A DNA stretch of 64,000 nt. Source: GCA-2705995 sp048267965 (GTDB lineage: Bacteria; Bacteroidota; Bacteroidia; Flavobacteriales_G; Salibacteraceae). Below are positions 7,987 to 17,095 of the stretch, piece after piece (position 1 is the stretch's first letter; the number at the start of each line of letters is the position of its first letter). The stretch lies in contig JBLWWK010000004.1 in assembly GCA_048267965.1 (NCBI GenBank), positions 62,001 through 126,000 on the forward strand. The letters are read 5' to 3'. The position numbers and the translations under genes are program-made. Under the pieces are notes generated by a model. It did not search any database, was not told where the DNA came from, and saw nothing but the letters and a program-made list of their open reading frames with translations.

Positions 7987-8676
7987 TTAAAGTGTTACAA
8001 ATAAATAGATGGGAATAATCGCAAATCCTAATGGAACTAGCACTGCAAATGCGTACCCAATTTTCTTAATAACAGGTGTATACTTAGGATGGTTCACACC
8101 CATTGATTGAAATGCACTTGAGAAACCGTGCCATAAGTGAAAGCCCATAGCCACCATTGAAATTACGTAAAGCGCTACAATCCAAGATTGTTGAAAAGCG
8201 GCCATTACTATGGTGTGAAGATCTTTCATTTTTTCACCATCAGCAGTTTCCATGTAAGGTACTTCTCCAAACTTATACTTAAACCAAAACTGCCCCATGT
8301 GCATTACAATAAAAACCAACATAATGGTTCCTAAAATACCCATGTTGCGAGAACTCCAGATGCTGTTAGCCGAAGGCTTGTTGTAAGCATACTGAACCGG
8401 ACGTGCTTTCTTATTTTGCATAGTAAGAATAACACCATCGATTGCGTGAAATAGCACACTAGCGTAGGTAAGGTAAGATAACAGCTTTACTAACGGATTG
8501 GTGGTCATGAAAACCGCATACTCGTTAAACTGCAGCTGCCCGGCCTCCCCCGGGATAAAAAGTTGAAAATTACCAGCCAAGTGGCCTACAAGAAAAAGGC
8601 AAAGAAAAAGCCCTGTTGCCGCCATCCAATACTTTTTAACGATGGATGATTTCAAGATTCCTGTTGGAGCGCTCAT
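7987..8676 (-). CDS. sdhC: succinate dehydrogenase cytochrome b subunit
   Basis: A 229-residue membrane anchor of complex II (cytochrome b558 type). Five hydrophobic segments are visible, with histidines at heme-ligand positions in segments such as FLVGHLAGNFQLF, VLFHAIDGVIL, FIVMHMGQFWFKYKF and AMGFHLWHGFSSAFQS. This fits the single-polypeptide, di-heme anchor of Bacillus, Bacteroides and Wolinella enzymes; no separate sdhD exists here. It is the first gene of the operon. A perfect TACATTTG box at 8711-8718 gives a leader of about 34 bases. Confidence 0.93.
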   Translation of the reverse strand: MSAPTGILKSSIVKKYWMAATGLFLCLFLVGHLAGNFQLFIPGEAGQLQFNEYAVFMTTNPLVKLLSYLTYASVLFHAIDGVILTMQNKKARPVQYAYNKPSANSIWSSRNMGILGTIMLVFIVMHMGQFWFKYKFGEVPYMETADGEKMKDLHTIVMAAFQQSWIVALYVISMVAMGFHLWHGFSSAFQSMGVNHPKYTPVIKKIGYAFAVLVPLGFAIIPIYLFVTL

Positions 8677-8710
8677 ATTGATTTGATTTATACTTTTTGA
8701 ATTTGCTCAA

Positions 8711-8718
8711 CAAATGTA
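8711..8718 (-). promoter_or_regulatory. putative -7 promoter element of sdhCAB
   Basis: The minus strand reads TACATTTG, an exact TAnnTTTG match, 34 bases before the sdhC ATG. It lies in the divergent region between sdhC and the aminopeptidase gene. Confidence 0.5.
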
Positions 8719-8835
8719 ACATACGGTAACTTTTCTTACATACCAGCATGTTAATTAGATTCATTCTAAACTACTTTTTTCAGATTATTCAGCTTCCATT
8801 TTCCTGTTTTGTTAATTGTATTTGAACCGTTTTCG

Positions 8836-8846
8836 CGATCCTACCG
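8836..8846 (-). repeat. variant copy of dispersed word in divergent promoter region
   Basis: The plus strand reads CGATCCTACCG, one base off the core GTTCCTACCG. It lies about 40 bases upstream of the aminopeptidase P gene in non-coding DNA. Confidence 0.4.
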
Positions 8847-8885
8847 AAAATAACATCTTTGTGTAAACCGAATATTTGAATTTGT

Positions 8886-10175
8886 ATGAGATATAACCAA
8901 ATCGACAGTGCTTTGTTCATTCGAAACCGCAAGGAATTCTACAAGCATTTAGCACCAAATTCTCTCGCTGTTTTTAATTCTAACGACATTTACCCTACCA
9001 GTGCAGATGGCACAATGCCGTTTCAACAACACAGAGATATTTTTCATTTAAGCGGTGTAGATCAAGAAGAAAGCATTTTAGTGGTGTTTCCTGATTGCCC
9101 AGAAAAAGAACTGCGTGAAGTGTTATTCGTAATCGAAACTAACGATCACATTGCCGTTTGGGAAGGGGAAAAACTCACCAAAGAAAAGGCTACAGAAGTT
9201 TCTGGAATCGAAAACATTGTGTGGACCAAAGATTTTGAAGCCACGTTTGCTAAAATGATGTCTTTAGCAGAAAATGTGTACCTCAACACCAACGAGCATT
9301 TAAGAGCCAACACCGAAGTAGAAACGCGTGAAGACCGTTTTATAAAAAAGTGTAAAGAGCAATATCCTGCCCATACTTACAAGCGCGCAGCACCGATTAT
9401 GCACAAGGTAAGAAGCATTAAACACCCTATCGAAATAGATTTAATGCAGCAAGCGTGTAACATTACAGAAAAAGGATTTAGAAGGTTACTCAACTTTGTA
9501 AAACCTGGTGTGTGGGAACACGAAATTGAAGCCGAGTTATGGCACGAATTTATTCGCAATCGCTCTAAAGGTTTTGCTTACACTCCTATTATTGCCAGTG
9601 GTGCCAACGCTTGCGTTTTGCACTACATTGAAAACAACCAAGAGTGTAAAGAGGGTGATTTGTTGTTGATGGATTTTGGAGCTGAATACGCCAACTACGC
9701 TTCTGACATGACTCGCACCATACCAGTAAACGGTAAATTTTCAGAACGACAAAAAGCTGTGTACAACGCAGTTTTACGCGTGAAAAACCAAGCTAACGAG
9801 ATTTTACAACCCGGTATTACTTTAAAAGATTATCACTTCGAAGTGGGCGAAATGATGACCAAAGAGCTGCTCGATCTTAAATTAATAGACGCAACTGACG
9901 TTAAAAATCAAGATGCTAACTGGCCGGCTTACAAGAAATACTTTATGCACGGAACTTCTCACTACATTGGGCTAGACACTCACGATGTTGGTAGTTGGAG
10001 CGATCCCATCGAAGAAAACCAAGTGTTTACCATAGAGCCGGGCATCTACATTCGAGAAGAAGGCATCGGCATTCGACTAGAAGACGATTACGTAATTAAA
10101 ACCGGTAAAAACCACAACTTGATGGGAAATATCCCCATCGAAATCGAAGAAATTGAAGATTTGATGAATTCGTAA
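8886..10175 (+). CDS. pepP: Xaa-Pro aminopeptidase (M24B family)
   Basis: A 429-residue metallopeptidase that removes the N-terminal residue before proline. The N-terminal creatinase-like domain (about 1-165) begins with an FxxxxxxF-type opening and GVDQEESILVVFP. The C-terminal pita-bread domain carries the metal ligands: aspartates in LLMDFGAEYANYASDMTRT, histidine in FMHGTSHYIGLDTHD, and glutamates in FTIEPGIYI and GIRLEDDY. All five expected ligands are visible. It is a single-gene unit, divergent from sdhC and closed by a terminator at 10196-10226. The enzyme is cytoplasmic since no signal peptide is present. Confidence 0.93.
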   Translation: MRYNQIDSALFIRNRKEFYKHLAPNSLAVFNSNDIYPTSADGTMPFQQHRDIFHLSGVDQEESILVVFPDCPEKELREVLFVIETNDHIAVWEGEKLTKEKATEVSGIENIVWTKDFEATFAKMMSLAENVYLNTNEHLRANTEVETREDRFIKKCKEQYPAHTYKRAAPIMHKVRSIKHPIEIDLMQQACNITEKGFRRLLNFVKPGVWEHEIEAELWHEFIRNRSKGFAYTPIIASGANACVLHYIENNQECKEGDLLLMDFGAEYANYASDMTRTIPVNGKFSERQKAVYNAVLRVKNQANEILQPGITLKDYHFEVGEMMTKELLDLKLIDATDVKNQDANWPAYKKYFMHGTSHYIGLDTHDVGSWSDPIEENQVFTIEPGIYIREEGIGIRLEDDYVIKTGKNHNLMGNIPIEIEEIEDLMNS

Positions 10176-10195
10176 GATTTTGATTTCAACTCAAC

Positions 10196-10226
10196 AAAAA
10201 AGGGAAGCCGAAACTTCCCTTTTTTT
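10196..10226 (+). terminator. rho-independent terminator after pepP
   Basis: AAAAAAGGGAAG pairs with CTTCCCTTTTTT around a 6-base loop, 20 bases after the pepP stop. Confidence 0.85.
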
Positions 10227-10273
10227 ATTTTGCCCACCGAAAATTCTGTTTTCCATCTTTTTCTTTTTTTTAT

Positions 10274-10283
10274 CGGTAGGAAC
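10274..10283 (+). repeat. dispersed word in 5' leader of DUF72 gene
   Basis: CGGTAGGAAC lies 18 bases before the DUF72 start codon in non-coding DNA. It does not resemble a promoter box or a ribosome binding site. Confidence 0.5.
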
Positions 10284-10301
10284 TCGAAAAACTTTCTAAA
10301 C

Positions 10302-11204
10302 ATGAAATACGGCAAACTTGAGTCTATTGAAGGAATTGACTTTTCACTTCCGGAAGATCACCCGCAAACCCAGCACGTTTTAGAAAAATTAGAAAAAACG
10401 GAGACTCCTCAATTTTACATTGGTGGCACTCAATTTGGCCGTAAAGAATGGGTAGGCTCTTACATTCCGCCTAAAACAAAATCGACCGATTACCTCGATT
10501 ATACCTCTCGCCTGTTTAACACTATTGAATTAAACGCCACACATTACCGTATTTTCCCAGAAGAAACCGTTGCTAAATGGAGACAAAAAGCAGCTCCGAA
10601 TTTTAAGTTTTGCCCAAAATGGCCCCAGAGTATTTCTCATCGAAGAAGGTTTAAAAACCACGAAGACATGAGTGAAGATTTCTTTACTTCTATCTCTAAT
10701 TTCGAAGAAAAATTGGGTCCTTGTTTTATTCAACTTCCTCCCAATTACAGCCCCAAACAAGCCGATCAGCTGGTAGAATATTTAGAATGGGTTCCTTCAG
10801 ATATAAAAATTGCCGTAGAGTTTAGACACCCCGATTGGTTCGATGGAAACTCCACCGCAGAAGCCGTTTTTACCGCTATGGAAAAATTAGGCGTTGCCAC
10901 GTGTATGAGTGATACTGCAGGCAGAAGAGATGCTGTAAACATGCGACTTACTGCCGATTTTTTTATCATGCGTTTTGGAGGCTACGAACTTCATCCTTCA
11001 GATTTTGAACGCATGCAAAGCTGGGCTCAACGTTTTAAATCATGGACTGATCGAGGCTTAAAAGAAGTCTACATTTTTATGCACCAACCCGATAGTTTGC
11101 TTACACCAGAAACCAATGCGCATTTTGCCAAATTGCTCAACGAGGTGTGTCAAGCCAACTTACCCATTGCCCAGCGCATCGATCAGCAAGAATCTTTGTT
11201 CTAA
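10302..11204 (+). CDS. DUF72 family protein
   Basis: A 300-residue DUF72 (YecE-like) protein with a TIM-barrel-type fold. Characteristic segments are FYIGGTQFGRKEWVGSYIPP, FNTIELNATHYRIFPEE, FKFCPKWPQSISH, CFIQLPPNYSP, AVEFRHPDWF and FIMRFGGYELHPSDFE. The family is very widespread but its biochemical activity is not established. The ATG at 10302 is chosen over an in-frame codon at 10230 because the upstream part overlaps the pepP terminator and lacks family similarity. It follows pepP on the same strand but has its own leader, which holds a copy of the dispersed DNA word. Confidence 0.88.
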   Translation: MKYGKLESIEGIDFSLPEDHPQTQHVLEKLEKTETPQFYIGGTQFGRKEWVGSYIPPKTKSTDYLDYTSRLFNTIELNATHYRIFPEETVAKWRQKAAPNFKFCPKWPQSISHRRRFKNHEDMSEDFFTSISNFEEKLGPCFIQLPPNYSPKQADQLVEYLEWVPSDIKIAVEFRHPDWFDGNSTAEAVFTAMEKLGVATCMSDTAGRRDAVNMRLTADFFIMRFGGYELHPSDFERMQSWAQRFKSWTDRGLKEVYIFMHQPDSLLTPETNAHFAKLLNEVCQANLPIAQRIDQQESLF

Positions 11205-11286
11205 GCGTATAATAAATAGAATTTCATCTTTTATGTCTATTTCGGTTCAAAATTAGCTCGAAAGATGTGTTTGTCTTGAAAAAGAT

Positions 11287-12963
11287 CTATTCACTGATGA
11301 GCCATTCTAACTCCATATCCCAATTGGCTCTTACATCGATTACATCTGGGTAATACACCACCTTTTCAGGTTGCTGATTGGTTGAATAATCTCCGGTGCT
11401 CCATTTACCATCTGCATTCGAATCGTATACCAGCCGAACGCTGTATTTACTGGGCTCAATAAATTGGTAAAACAAAGTGGTATCGCCTGTGAAACTTCCG
11501 CTATCTATTGGTTTTTTAGCTCCTTGTTTTAGCAGTTCGAAATAGTAATTGCCATCATCTTTCGGTTCAATGGCTAACTTTAAATTGCCGTAATCTTCTA
11601 TGCGTTTAGTAGAAAATTTAAACTCTACCGTATCATTGGTTAATCCAAAAATATCGGTGAAAGCGCCCGGCAAAAACGTAATACCGTATTGTGTTTCTGG
11701 TCTCCAAGCAAAATTAAAAGGCTTCGACCGAAGCGTAGAATGGGTTCCTACCGATGCAGGCAAAGTACCTTTGCGCGCTTTCTCAGCATCGAGTTCTACC
11801 GTATCGCCTGCCACACTAAAAATTACTTTTTCGTAGGTATACTCAGCAATTGGGTGATTGGTTGAGAAATACAAATCTTGAAAGAAATGGTGGGTTTTGT
11901 TCTCGAAAGATGGGTCTATATCTAATTCAAAACTCTCTTTTCCTTTTTCAACTTTTTCGAAGAAATCTTCTTTACTCGGCAACTTCAATTTTAAGGTGTC
12001 GATTATGCCTGTATCATCAAATGCTTCAAGCAAGAGAGTATCTTGCAAACCTTTAGGAAACCAAAGAAACAAGCTGTCTGCAGCATGGTATTCTTGAATC
12101 ATTTCCCCTTCGGTCACACTGTTGTTAAGCACCCGAAAAGAACCTGAATAACCGCGTTGGTAATTGGTTAAATCACGATTGAACACTACCGTTACCTTTC
12201 CGAAAAACTCGGCTTTCTTCGTCTTGAAATACTGTTGCTTAAAATCGGGGGTAAAAAATCTATAATCTAAGGTGTCTGTATTGAGCACCGAATAAACCTC
12301 ATCGCTAAAGGCCATAGATTCATTGGGCAAATCGAATAGGTAATTCTTGTTTAAATCTTTTAGGGCAAACACGCGGTAATTGCCCTCTTTCATGTAATTG
12401 ATACTGAAAACACCGTCTTTATTGGTTTTTGAGAAATACGATGGGCGCTCAACGGTAGGAACCGAATCCGCTAAATTTTGGTATGCCATTACCAATACAT
12501 CTCCCACCGGTTCAAGAGTGTAAGCATCTTTTACCACTCCTGTAAAGTAGAGAGAGTCTACATATTCACCCGTTGAGAAAACAAACACGTTACTATCGAG
12601 CGGATTATTTTCTGTAAAATCTTGAATACCCTCACCGAAATTGATGTTATACGTTGTGTTAGGAGCCAACGTATCGTTGATTATCATGGTTACTTTCTTC
12701 GACTTACTGATGTATTCTGGCTCGTTTTTCAACGGAGGAGAAACAATCACGTTTTGCGTTAGTCCTTTGGTAACTATGTACTCATCAAATTCTAGGGTAA
12801 TCTTGTTGGTAGTAAAATGGGTAGAGAAATTTTCGGGTGAACTTTTCTCAATTTTGGGCGGAGTTGTGTCTTTTTCACCTCCCGAAAGTGGCATTACTTG
12901 GGCACATGCCGCAATTAACAACCCCAGTGAAAGGCTGGCTAGAATTAGTTTAAACTGTTTCAT
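11287..12963 (-). CDS. Ig-like domain lipoprotein
   Basis: A 558-residue lipoprotein. The signal peptide ends in a lipobox (LGLLIAAC, lipidated Cys at about residue 20). An SbsA-type Ig-like domain follows, starting DTTPPKIEKSSPENFSTHF and running through ITLEFDEYIV and NVIVSPPL to about residue 130. The next part resembles a carboxypeptidase-regulatory beta-sandwich (DAYTLEPVGDVLVMAY, FSINYMKEGNYRVFALKD). The remainder is beta-rich and unassigned. This architecture is common in Bacteroidota, where it is annotated only as Ig-like domain protein. It is probably anchored in the outer or inner membrane facing the periplasm. Its start overlaps the end of the upstream msrC gene by 14 bases, so the two are likely co-transcribed. 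Confidence 0.82.
   Translation of the reverse strand: MKQFKLILASLSLGLLIAACAQVMPLSGGEKDTTPPKIEKSSPENFSTHFTTNKITLEFDEYIVTKGLTQNVIVSPPLKNEPEYISKSKKVTMIINDTLAPNTTYNINFGEGIQDFTENNPLDSNVFVFSTGEYVDSLYFTGVVKDAYTLEPVGDVLVMAYQNLADSVPTVERPSYFSKTNKDGVFSINYMKEGNYRVFALKDLNKNYLFDLPNESMAFSDEVYSVLNTDTLDYRFFTPDFKQQYFKTKKAEFFGKVTVVFNRDLTNYQRGYSGSFRVLNNSVTEGEMIQEYHAADSLFLWFPKGLQDTLLLEAFDDTGIIDTLKLKLPSKEDFFEKVEKGKESFELDIDPSFENKTHHFFQDLYFSTNHPIAEYTYEKVIFSVAGDTVELDAEKARKGTLPASVGTHSTLRSKPFNFAWRPETQYGITFLPGAFTDIFGLTNDTVEFKFSTKRIEDYGNLKLAIEPKDDGNYYFELLKQGAKKPIDSGSFTGDTTLFYQFIEPSKYSVRLVYDSNADGKWSTGDYSTNQQPEKVVYYPDVIDVRANWDMELEWLISE
12453..12464 (+). repeat. full copy of dispersed word inside lipoprotein gene
   Basis: CGGTAGGAACCG on the plus strand. 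On the coding (minus) strand it encodes V-P-T in DSVPTVERP. Confidence 0.6.
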
Positions 12964-13456
12964 AAGAAACTGCTATTTCGCTTACTGTATTCGCTATTAA
13001 CTCAAGTCCATCGATATCTTCTTGAGTAAAATCGTTGAGTTGATCGCTATCTATATCCATTACGCCCCAAAACTCCTTTTTCGCGTTGATGAGTGGAACT
13101 ACCACTTCACTTTTGCTGGCACTGCTGCAAGCAATATGCCCAGGAAATTGGTCTACATCTGGAACATGTTGCGTGGCCATTTTTTCCCAAGCTGTGCCAC
13201 AAACTCCCTTTCCTTTTCTAATTCGGGTACAAGCTAGCGGCCCTTGAAACGGCCCCAGTACCAATTCGTTTTCGGTGGCCTTTACATAGAAACCTACCCA
13301 GAAGAAACCAAAAGCTTCTTTTAAAACCGCTGCCGCATTGGCCAAATTGGCTACCCAGTTTTCTTCGCCTGTGCTTAATGCTTTTAACTGGTTGCTTAGC
13401 TGCTGGTATTGTTCCAGCTTACTTTGCGTTTTATCGATAAAAATACTTTCTGCCAT
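12950..13456 (-). CDS. msrC: free methionine-R-sulfoxide reductase (GAF domain)
   Basis: A 168-residue single GAF-domain protein of the fRMsr family, which reduces free methionine-R-sulfoxide. The three conserved cysteine sites are all present: LACTRI, KGVCGTAW and PGHIACSSASKSEVVVP. The GPFQGPLACTRI and DVDQFPGHIAC stretches are hallmarks of the family, distinguishing it from signalling GAF domains. The ATG at 13454-13456 is chosen over an in-frame TTG three codons upstream, because a perfect TATCTTTG promoter box sits 6 bases before it and the TTG would lie inside that box. It overlaps the downstream lipoprotein gene by 14 bases. Confidence 0.87.
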   Translation of the reverse strand: MAESIFIDKTQSKLEQYQQLSNQLKALSTGEENWVANLANAAAVLKEAFGFFWVGFYVKATENELVLGPFQGPLACTRIRKGKGVCGTAWEKMATQHVPDVDQFPGHIACSSASKSEVVVPLINAKKEFWGVMDIDSDQLNDFTQEDIDGLELIANTVSEIAVSYETV

Positions 13457-13462
13457 CTTTTG

Positions 13463-13470
13463 CAAAGATA
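13463..13470 (-). promoter_or_regulatory. putative -7 element, near-leaderless msrC
   Basis: The minus strand reads TATCTTTG, an exact TAnnTTTG match, only 6 bases before the msrC ATG. Transcription would begin at or just before the start codon. Confidence 0.5.
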
Positions 13471-13474
13471 GGGT

Positions 13475-14158
13475 TTAGGTCCATGCTACAGCTAGAGTTG
13501 CTACGCTCACCTTAACATCGTTTAACTGTTTTAGCTCAAAGGCAGCCGCTTGCAAGGTAGAGCCCGTAGTTACTACATCGTCTACTACCAAAACATGTTT
13601 ATTTTCTAATCGCTGAGGAAATGGAATTTCGAAAATGGCATTTACGTTTTTCCATCGGTCAAAAGTCGATTTTCGGGTTTGGGTTTCGGTATGAACCGAT
13701 CTAACTAAGTCTGAAGTGCTCATTTCTACATTGAGCCCTTCGGCCATACCTTCGCCAATGGCAGCTGCTTGATTATACCCGCGCTTTCTCAACTTTTTTT
13801 TGTGCAACGGAATGGGCAAAATCACATCAATAGATGAAAAACGTTGATTTTTACGCAAATCGGTTCCTACCCAACGCCCTAATACTTTACCTACTGCGGA
13901 TTGGTTTCGGTACTTAAGCTGGTGCATTAACTGTTGAATGGTGCTGTTTTTATAAAAGTAATAATGGGCCGTGGCGGCTTCTATATCGATTTTGCCCCAA
14001 AACAATTTCTCGATAAAATTCTCCGGTTCATTTTCGAAAAAAGTTCGGGGTAAGTGAATTTTGCATCGAAGACAAATACAATCTTCGTGCGGATGTAACG
14101 TTCTTCCACAACCGGCACAGGTATGCGGAAAGATTAACGAGAGAAACGAATCTAGCAT
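13475..14158 (-). CDS. ComF family phosphoribosyltransferase-like protein
   Basis: A 227-residue ComF-family protein. An N-terminal zinc-ribbon has cysteines in CAGCGRTLHPHEDCICLRC (about residues 11-30). The C-terminal half is a type I PRTase fold with the PRPP-binding loop VLVVDDVVTTGSTL. The LPIPLHKKKLRKRGYNQA segment is typical of ComF. In Bacillus and Haemophilus ComF homologues are needed for DNA uptake during transformation, but the family is also present in non-competent bacteria. The ATG at 14156-14158 is chosen because the conserved zinc-ribbon begins shortly after; the longer in-frame form would start with TTG. It is divergent from the coiled-coil gene. Confidence 0.88.
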   Translation of the reverse strand: MLDSFLSLIFPHTCAGCGRTLHPHEDCICLRCKIHLPRTFFENEPENFIEKLFWGKIDIEAATAHYYFYKNSTIQQLMHQLKYRNQSAVGKVLGRWVGTDLRKNQRFSSIDVILPIPLHKKKLRKRGYNQAAAIGEGMAEGLNVEMSTSDLVRSVHTETQTRKSTFDRWKNVNAIFEIPFPQRLENKHVLVVDDVVTTGSTLQAAAFELKQLNDVKVSVATLAVAWT

Positions 14159-14179
14159 GGAGGTGTGGGTTTGAAAAAC

Positions 14180-14187
14180 TAACTTTG
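14180..14187 (+). promoter_or_regulatory. putative -7 promoter element of coiled-coil gene
   Basis: TAACTTTG is an exact TAnnTTTG match, 23 bases before the ATG at 14211. Confidence 0.5.
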
Positions 14188-14210
14188 TTGTTAGCAATCA
14201 ATTGAAAGTT

Positions 14211-15134
14211 ATGGAAAAAAGTCAAAACGATTCTTCTTCAGGAAACGAACAGAAAAACAAAAGAACCAACGCGGTATTGATTGTACTGCTACTTATTCTT
14301 ACGGGATTAGGGATTTACCTAATGGTTCAAAACAACAACTTAAAAAAGCAATTAGAGGCGTGCGGCATTGAATCTGGCGAAGCTCAAGACGAGCGAGATA
14401 AAGTAATGCTCGAGTTAGAAGGCATGATTGCCCAATACGATGCACTAGAAACGGGCAACGATTCTTTAAATCAAGAATTGGTGGCTGAGCGCGAAAAAGT
14501 TGAGCAACTTTTAGCTGAGGCCAAAAACAATCGTTGGACCATCTACAAACTGAAAAAAGAAGCTTCTACTCTAAGAGACATCATGAAGGGTTATGTACGA
14601 ACCATTGATTCGTTAAACACCTTAAACGTTGAGCTGAGAGCCGAAAATGCAGATGTAAACCGCAAACTTTCTGAAAAGGAAAGCGAAAACGAGCAGTTAA
14701 ATTCTAAAAATCAGAAACTAGCAGATAAGGTAAAATTAGGTGCTAAATTAGATGCACTTGGTATGACTGCCGTTGGTCAAAAAGAACGTTTTAACGATAC
14801 ATATCGTGAGGTTTCTCGTGCTAAAAATGCCGAAAAAATTAAAACGTGCTTTACCATTGGTGAAAACGAAGTAACCGAGCCGGGCAAAAAGGTAATTTAT
14901 ATTCGAATTATTGCACCATCTGGTAAAGTGTTGGCAGAAAGAAACGACAACACCTTTAAATACGATGGTAAAAACATCTTATATTCTCTTGAGCGATCAA
15001 TTGAATATGATAACAAGCCTTTAGATGTTTGTTACTACTGGGATGTAACTGACGAGTTAATGGAAGGCGACTACATTGTTGAAGCTTTCTCTGGCGGATT
15101 CAAAATTGGGTCTACCACTCTTGTTTTAAAATAA
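14211..15134 (+). CDS. membrane-anchored coiled-coil protein, unknown function
   Basis: A 307-residue protein I cannot assign to a named family. The first 22 residues are polar and basic, then one membrane segment (AVLIVLLLILTGLGIYLMV, about 23-41). A long coiled coil follows to about residue 180, rich in Glu, Lys, Leu and Asn (for example SEKESENEQLNSKNQKLADK). The last 130 residues form a beta-rich domain with FTIGENEVTEPGKKVIYIRI and DYIVEAFSGGFKIGSTTLVL. The topology suggests a short cytoplasmic tail and a periplasmic coiled coil with a beta cap. Similar proteins occur widely in Flavobacteriales, to my knowledge without an assigned role. It is monocistronic with its own promoter box and terminator. 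Confidence 0.75.
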   Translation: MEKSQNDSSSGNEQKNKRTNAVLIVLLLILTGLGIYLMVQNNNLKKQLEACGIESGEAQDERDKVMLELEGMIAQYDALETGNDSLNQELVAEREKVEQLLAEAKNNRWTIYKLKKEASTLRDIMKGYVRTIDSLNTLNVELRAENADVNRKLSEKESENEQLNSKNQKLADKVKLGAKLDALGMTAVGQKERFNDTYREVSRAKNAEKIKTCFTIGENEVTEPGKKVIYIRIIAPSGKVLAERNDNTFKYDGKNILYSLERSIEYDNKPLDVCYYWDVTDELMEGDYIVEAFSGGFKIGSTTLVLK

Positions 15135-15160
15135 CACGAAGCTCTTACGAGCTAATCAAC

Positions 15161-15194
15161 AAAAAAGGCTGTGGTTACCCACAGCCTTTTTTTT
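15161..15194. terminator. terminator between coiled-coil gene and lepA
   Basis: AAAAAAGGCTGTGG and CCACAGCCTTTTTT form a 14-pair stem around a 4-base loop. It can serve both converging genes. Confidence 0.88.
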
Positions 15195-15215
15195 ATATCT
15201 AAATAATAAAAGAAG

Positions 15216-17006
15216 TTAGTCTAACTGAAGCACGGCCATAAACGCGCTTTGTGGCACTTCAACAGCTCCTACTTGCCTCATTCTTTTCTTCCCTTTTTTC
15301 TGTTTTTCTAACAGTTTACGCTTTCTAGAAATATCACCACCGTAACATTTTGCTGTTACATCTTTACGCAGTGCTCTTACTGTTTCACGGGCAATCACTT
15401 TATTACCGATAGCCGCCTGAATAGCAATTTCGAACTGCTGACGCGGAATTAATTCTCTCAGTTTAGCGCAAATCTTTTTCCCTAAGGTAAATGCATTGTC
15501 TCTGTGAATTAAAGCACTTAAGGCATCAACTTGGTCACCATTCAGCAGAATGTCTAGCTTAACTAAAGAAGACTGCTGGTAACCAATTGGGTGATAATCG
15601 AAAGATGCATATCCTTTAGAAACCGTTTTTAGTCGATCGTAAAAATCGAATACAATTTCTGCCAGCGGAATATGGAACGTTAACTCAACACGATCGCTGG
15701 TAAGGTACGTTTGGTTTTGAAGTACACCGCGTTTCTCAATACAGAGTGTCATTACGGCTCCTACAAAATCTGCCTTGGTAATAATCTGAGCCGAGATATA
15801 AGGCTCTTCAACGTGATCTAACAACGTAGGATCTGGAAATTCTGAAGGATTGGTAACCTTCAATTCTTCTCCTTTTTTGGTAGTTGCAAAGTAAGATACG
15901 TTAGGAACCGTGGTAATCACCGTCATGTCAAACTCACGCTCAAGACGCTCTTGAACAATCTCCATGTGCAACATACCCAAAAAACCACAACGGAAACCAA
16001 AACCTAATGCAGCTGAAGATTCTGGCTCAAAAGTGAGCGAAGCATCATTCAACTGTAGTTTTTCTAGCGATTCACGTAACTCTTCGTATTCATCGGTATC
16101 TACTGGGTAAATACCCGCAAAAACCATAGGCTTCACGTCTTCGAAACCTTTAATAGCTTCTGGTGTTTGGCGGTCTACGTGGGTAATGGTATCTCCCACT
16201 TTTACTTCTTTGGCTACTTTAATTCCAGAAATAATGTAGCCAACATCACCGGTTTTAACCGCTTTTCGCTTTTCTTGTTTTAAGCGAAGAACACCAATTT
16301 CATCGGCATCGTACTGGCGGTTGGTGTTCATAAATTTCACCTTATCGCCCGCGTTGAGAGATCCTGAGAAAACTCTAAAATAGGCGATAATACCGCGAAA
16401 CGGATTGAATTCAGAATCGAAAATCATGGCTCTTAACGGAGCATTTTCATCTCCTGAAGGAGCCGGAATTCGTTTAATAATTTCTTCTAAGATTAGGTCA
16501 ACTCCTTCTCCGGTTTTACCACTCGCACGAAGAATATCTTCGTGTTTGCAACCAATCAATTCTACAATTTGATCGCTTACCTCTTCTGGCATAGCAGAAG
16601 GTAAATCCATTTTATTGAGAATAGGAATAATCTCTAAATCGTGATCGAGCGCTAAATATAGGTTCGATATTGTTTGAGCTTGAATACCTTGTGTTGCATC
16701 TACAATAAGCAAAGCTCCTTCGCACGCAGCGATAGAACGAGAAACTTCGTAAGAAAAATCTACGTGGCCAGGAGTATCAATAAGGTTGAAGACATATTGC
16801 TGACCATCGTTGCTCGTATAATCCATTTGAATGGCGTGCGACTTGATGGTAATTCCTCTTTCTCTCTCCAAGTCCATATCGTCAAGCGTTTGTTCTTTCA
16901 ACTCGCGCTCAGAAATAGCACCCGTAGCCTGTAATAAACGATCGGCTAAAGTACTTTTACCGTGATCGATATGGGCTATGATGCAAAAATTTCGAATGTG
17001 TTTCAT
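15216..17006 (-). CDS. lepA: elongation factor 4 (LepA)
   Basis: A 596-residue translational GTPase that acts on the ribosome and can back-translocate stalled complexes. The G domain has G1 AHIDHGKST, G3 DTPGHVDF and G4 NKMD. Domains II, III and V follow, and the LepA-specific C-terminal domain is intact (CYGGDISRKRKLLEKQKKGK near the end). Length equals the usual 595-600 residues. No signal peptide is present. It has its own leader of about 90 bases after ribE, so a separate or read-through transcript is possible. Confidence 0.97.
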   Translation of the reverse strand: MKHIRNFCIIAHIDHGKSTLADRLLQATGAISERELKEQTLDDMDLERERGITIKSHAIQMDYTSNDGQQYVFNLIDTPGHVDFSYEVSRSIAACEGALLIVDATQGIQAQTISNLYLALDHDLEIIPILNKMDLPSAMPEEVSDQIVELIGCKHEDILRASGKTGEGVDLILEEIIKRIPAPSGDENAPLRAMIFDSEFNPFRGIIAYFRVFSGSLNAGDKVKFMNTNRQYDADEIGVLRLKQEKRKAVKTGDVGYIISGIKVAKEVKVGDTITHVDRQTPEAIKGFEDVKPMVFAGIYPVDTDEYEELRESLEKLQLNDASLTFEPESSAALGFGFRCGFLGMLHMEIVQERLEREFDMTVITTVPNVSYFATTKKGEELKVTNPSEFPDPTLLDHVEEPYISAQIITKADFVGAVMTLCIEKRGVLQNQTYLTSDRVELTFHIPLAEIVFDFYDRLKTVSKGYASFDYHPIGYQQSSLVKLDILLNGDQVDALSALIHRDNAFTLGKKICAKLRELIPRQQFEIAIQAAIGNKVIARETVRALRKDVTAKCYGGDISRKRKLLEKQKKGKKRMRQVGAVEVPQSAFMAVLQLD

Positions 17007-17095
17007 ACCTGTTAACTAAGTTCGCGAAAATACGGGTTTCTTCATCATGCAGCGCATGTGCAGAAGAGATTGTTGTTTCGTTTGTTGCTAGCAAC

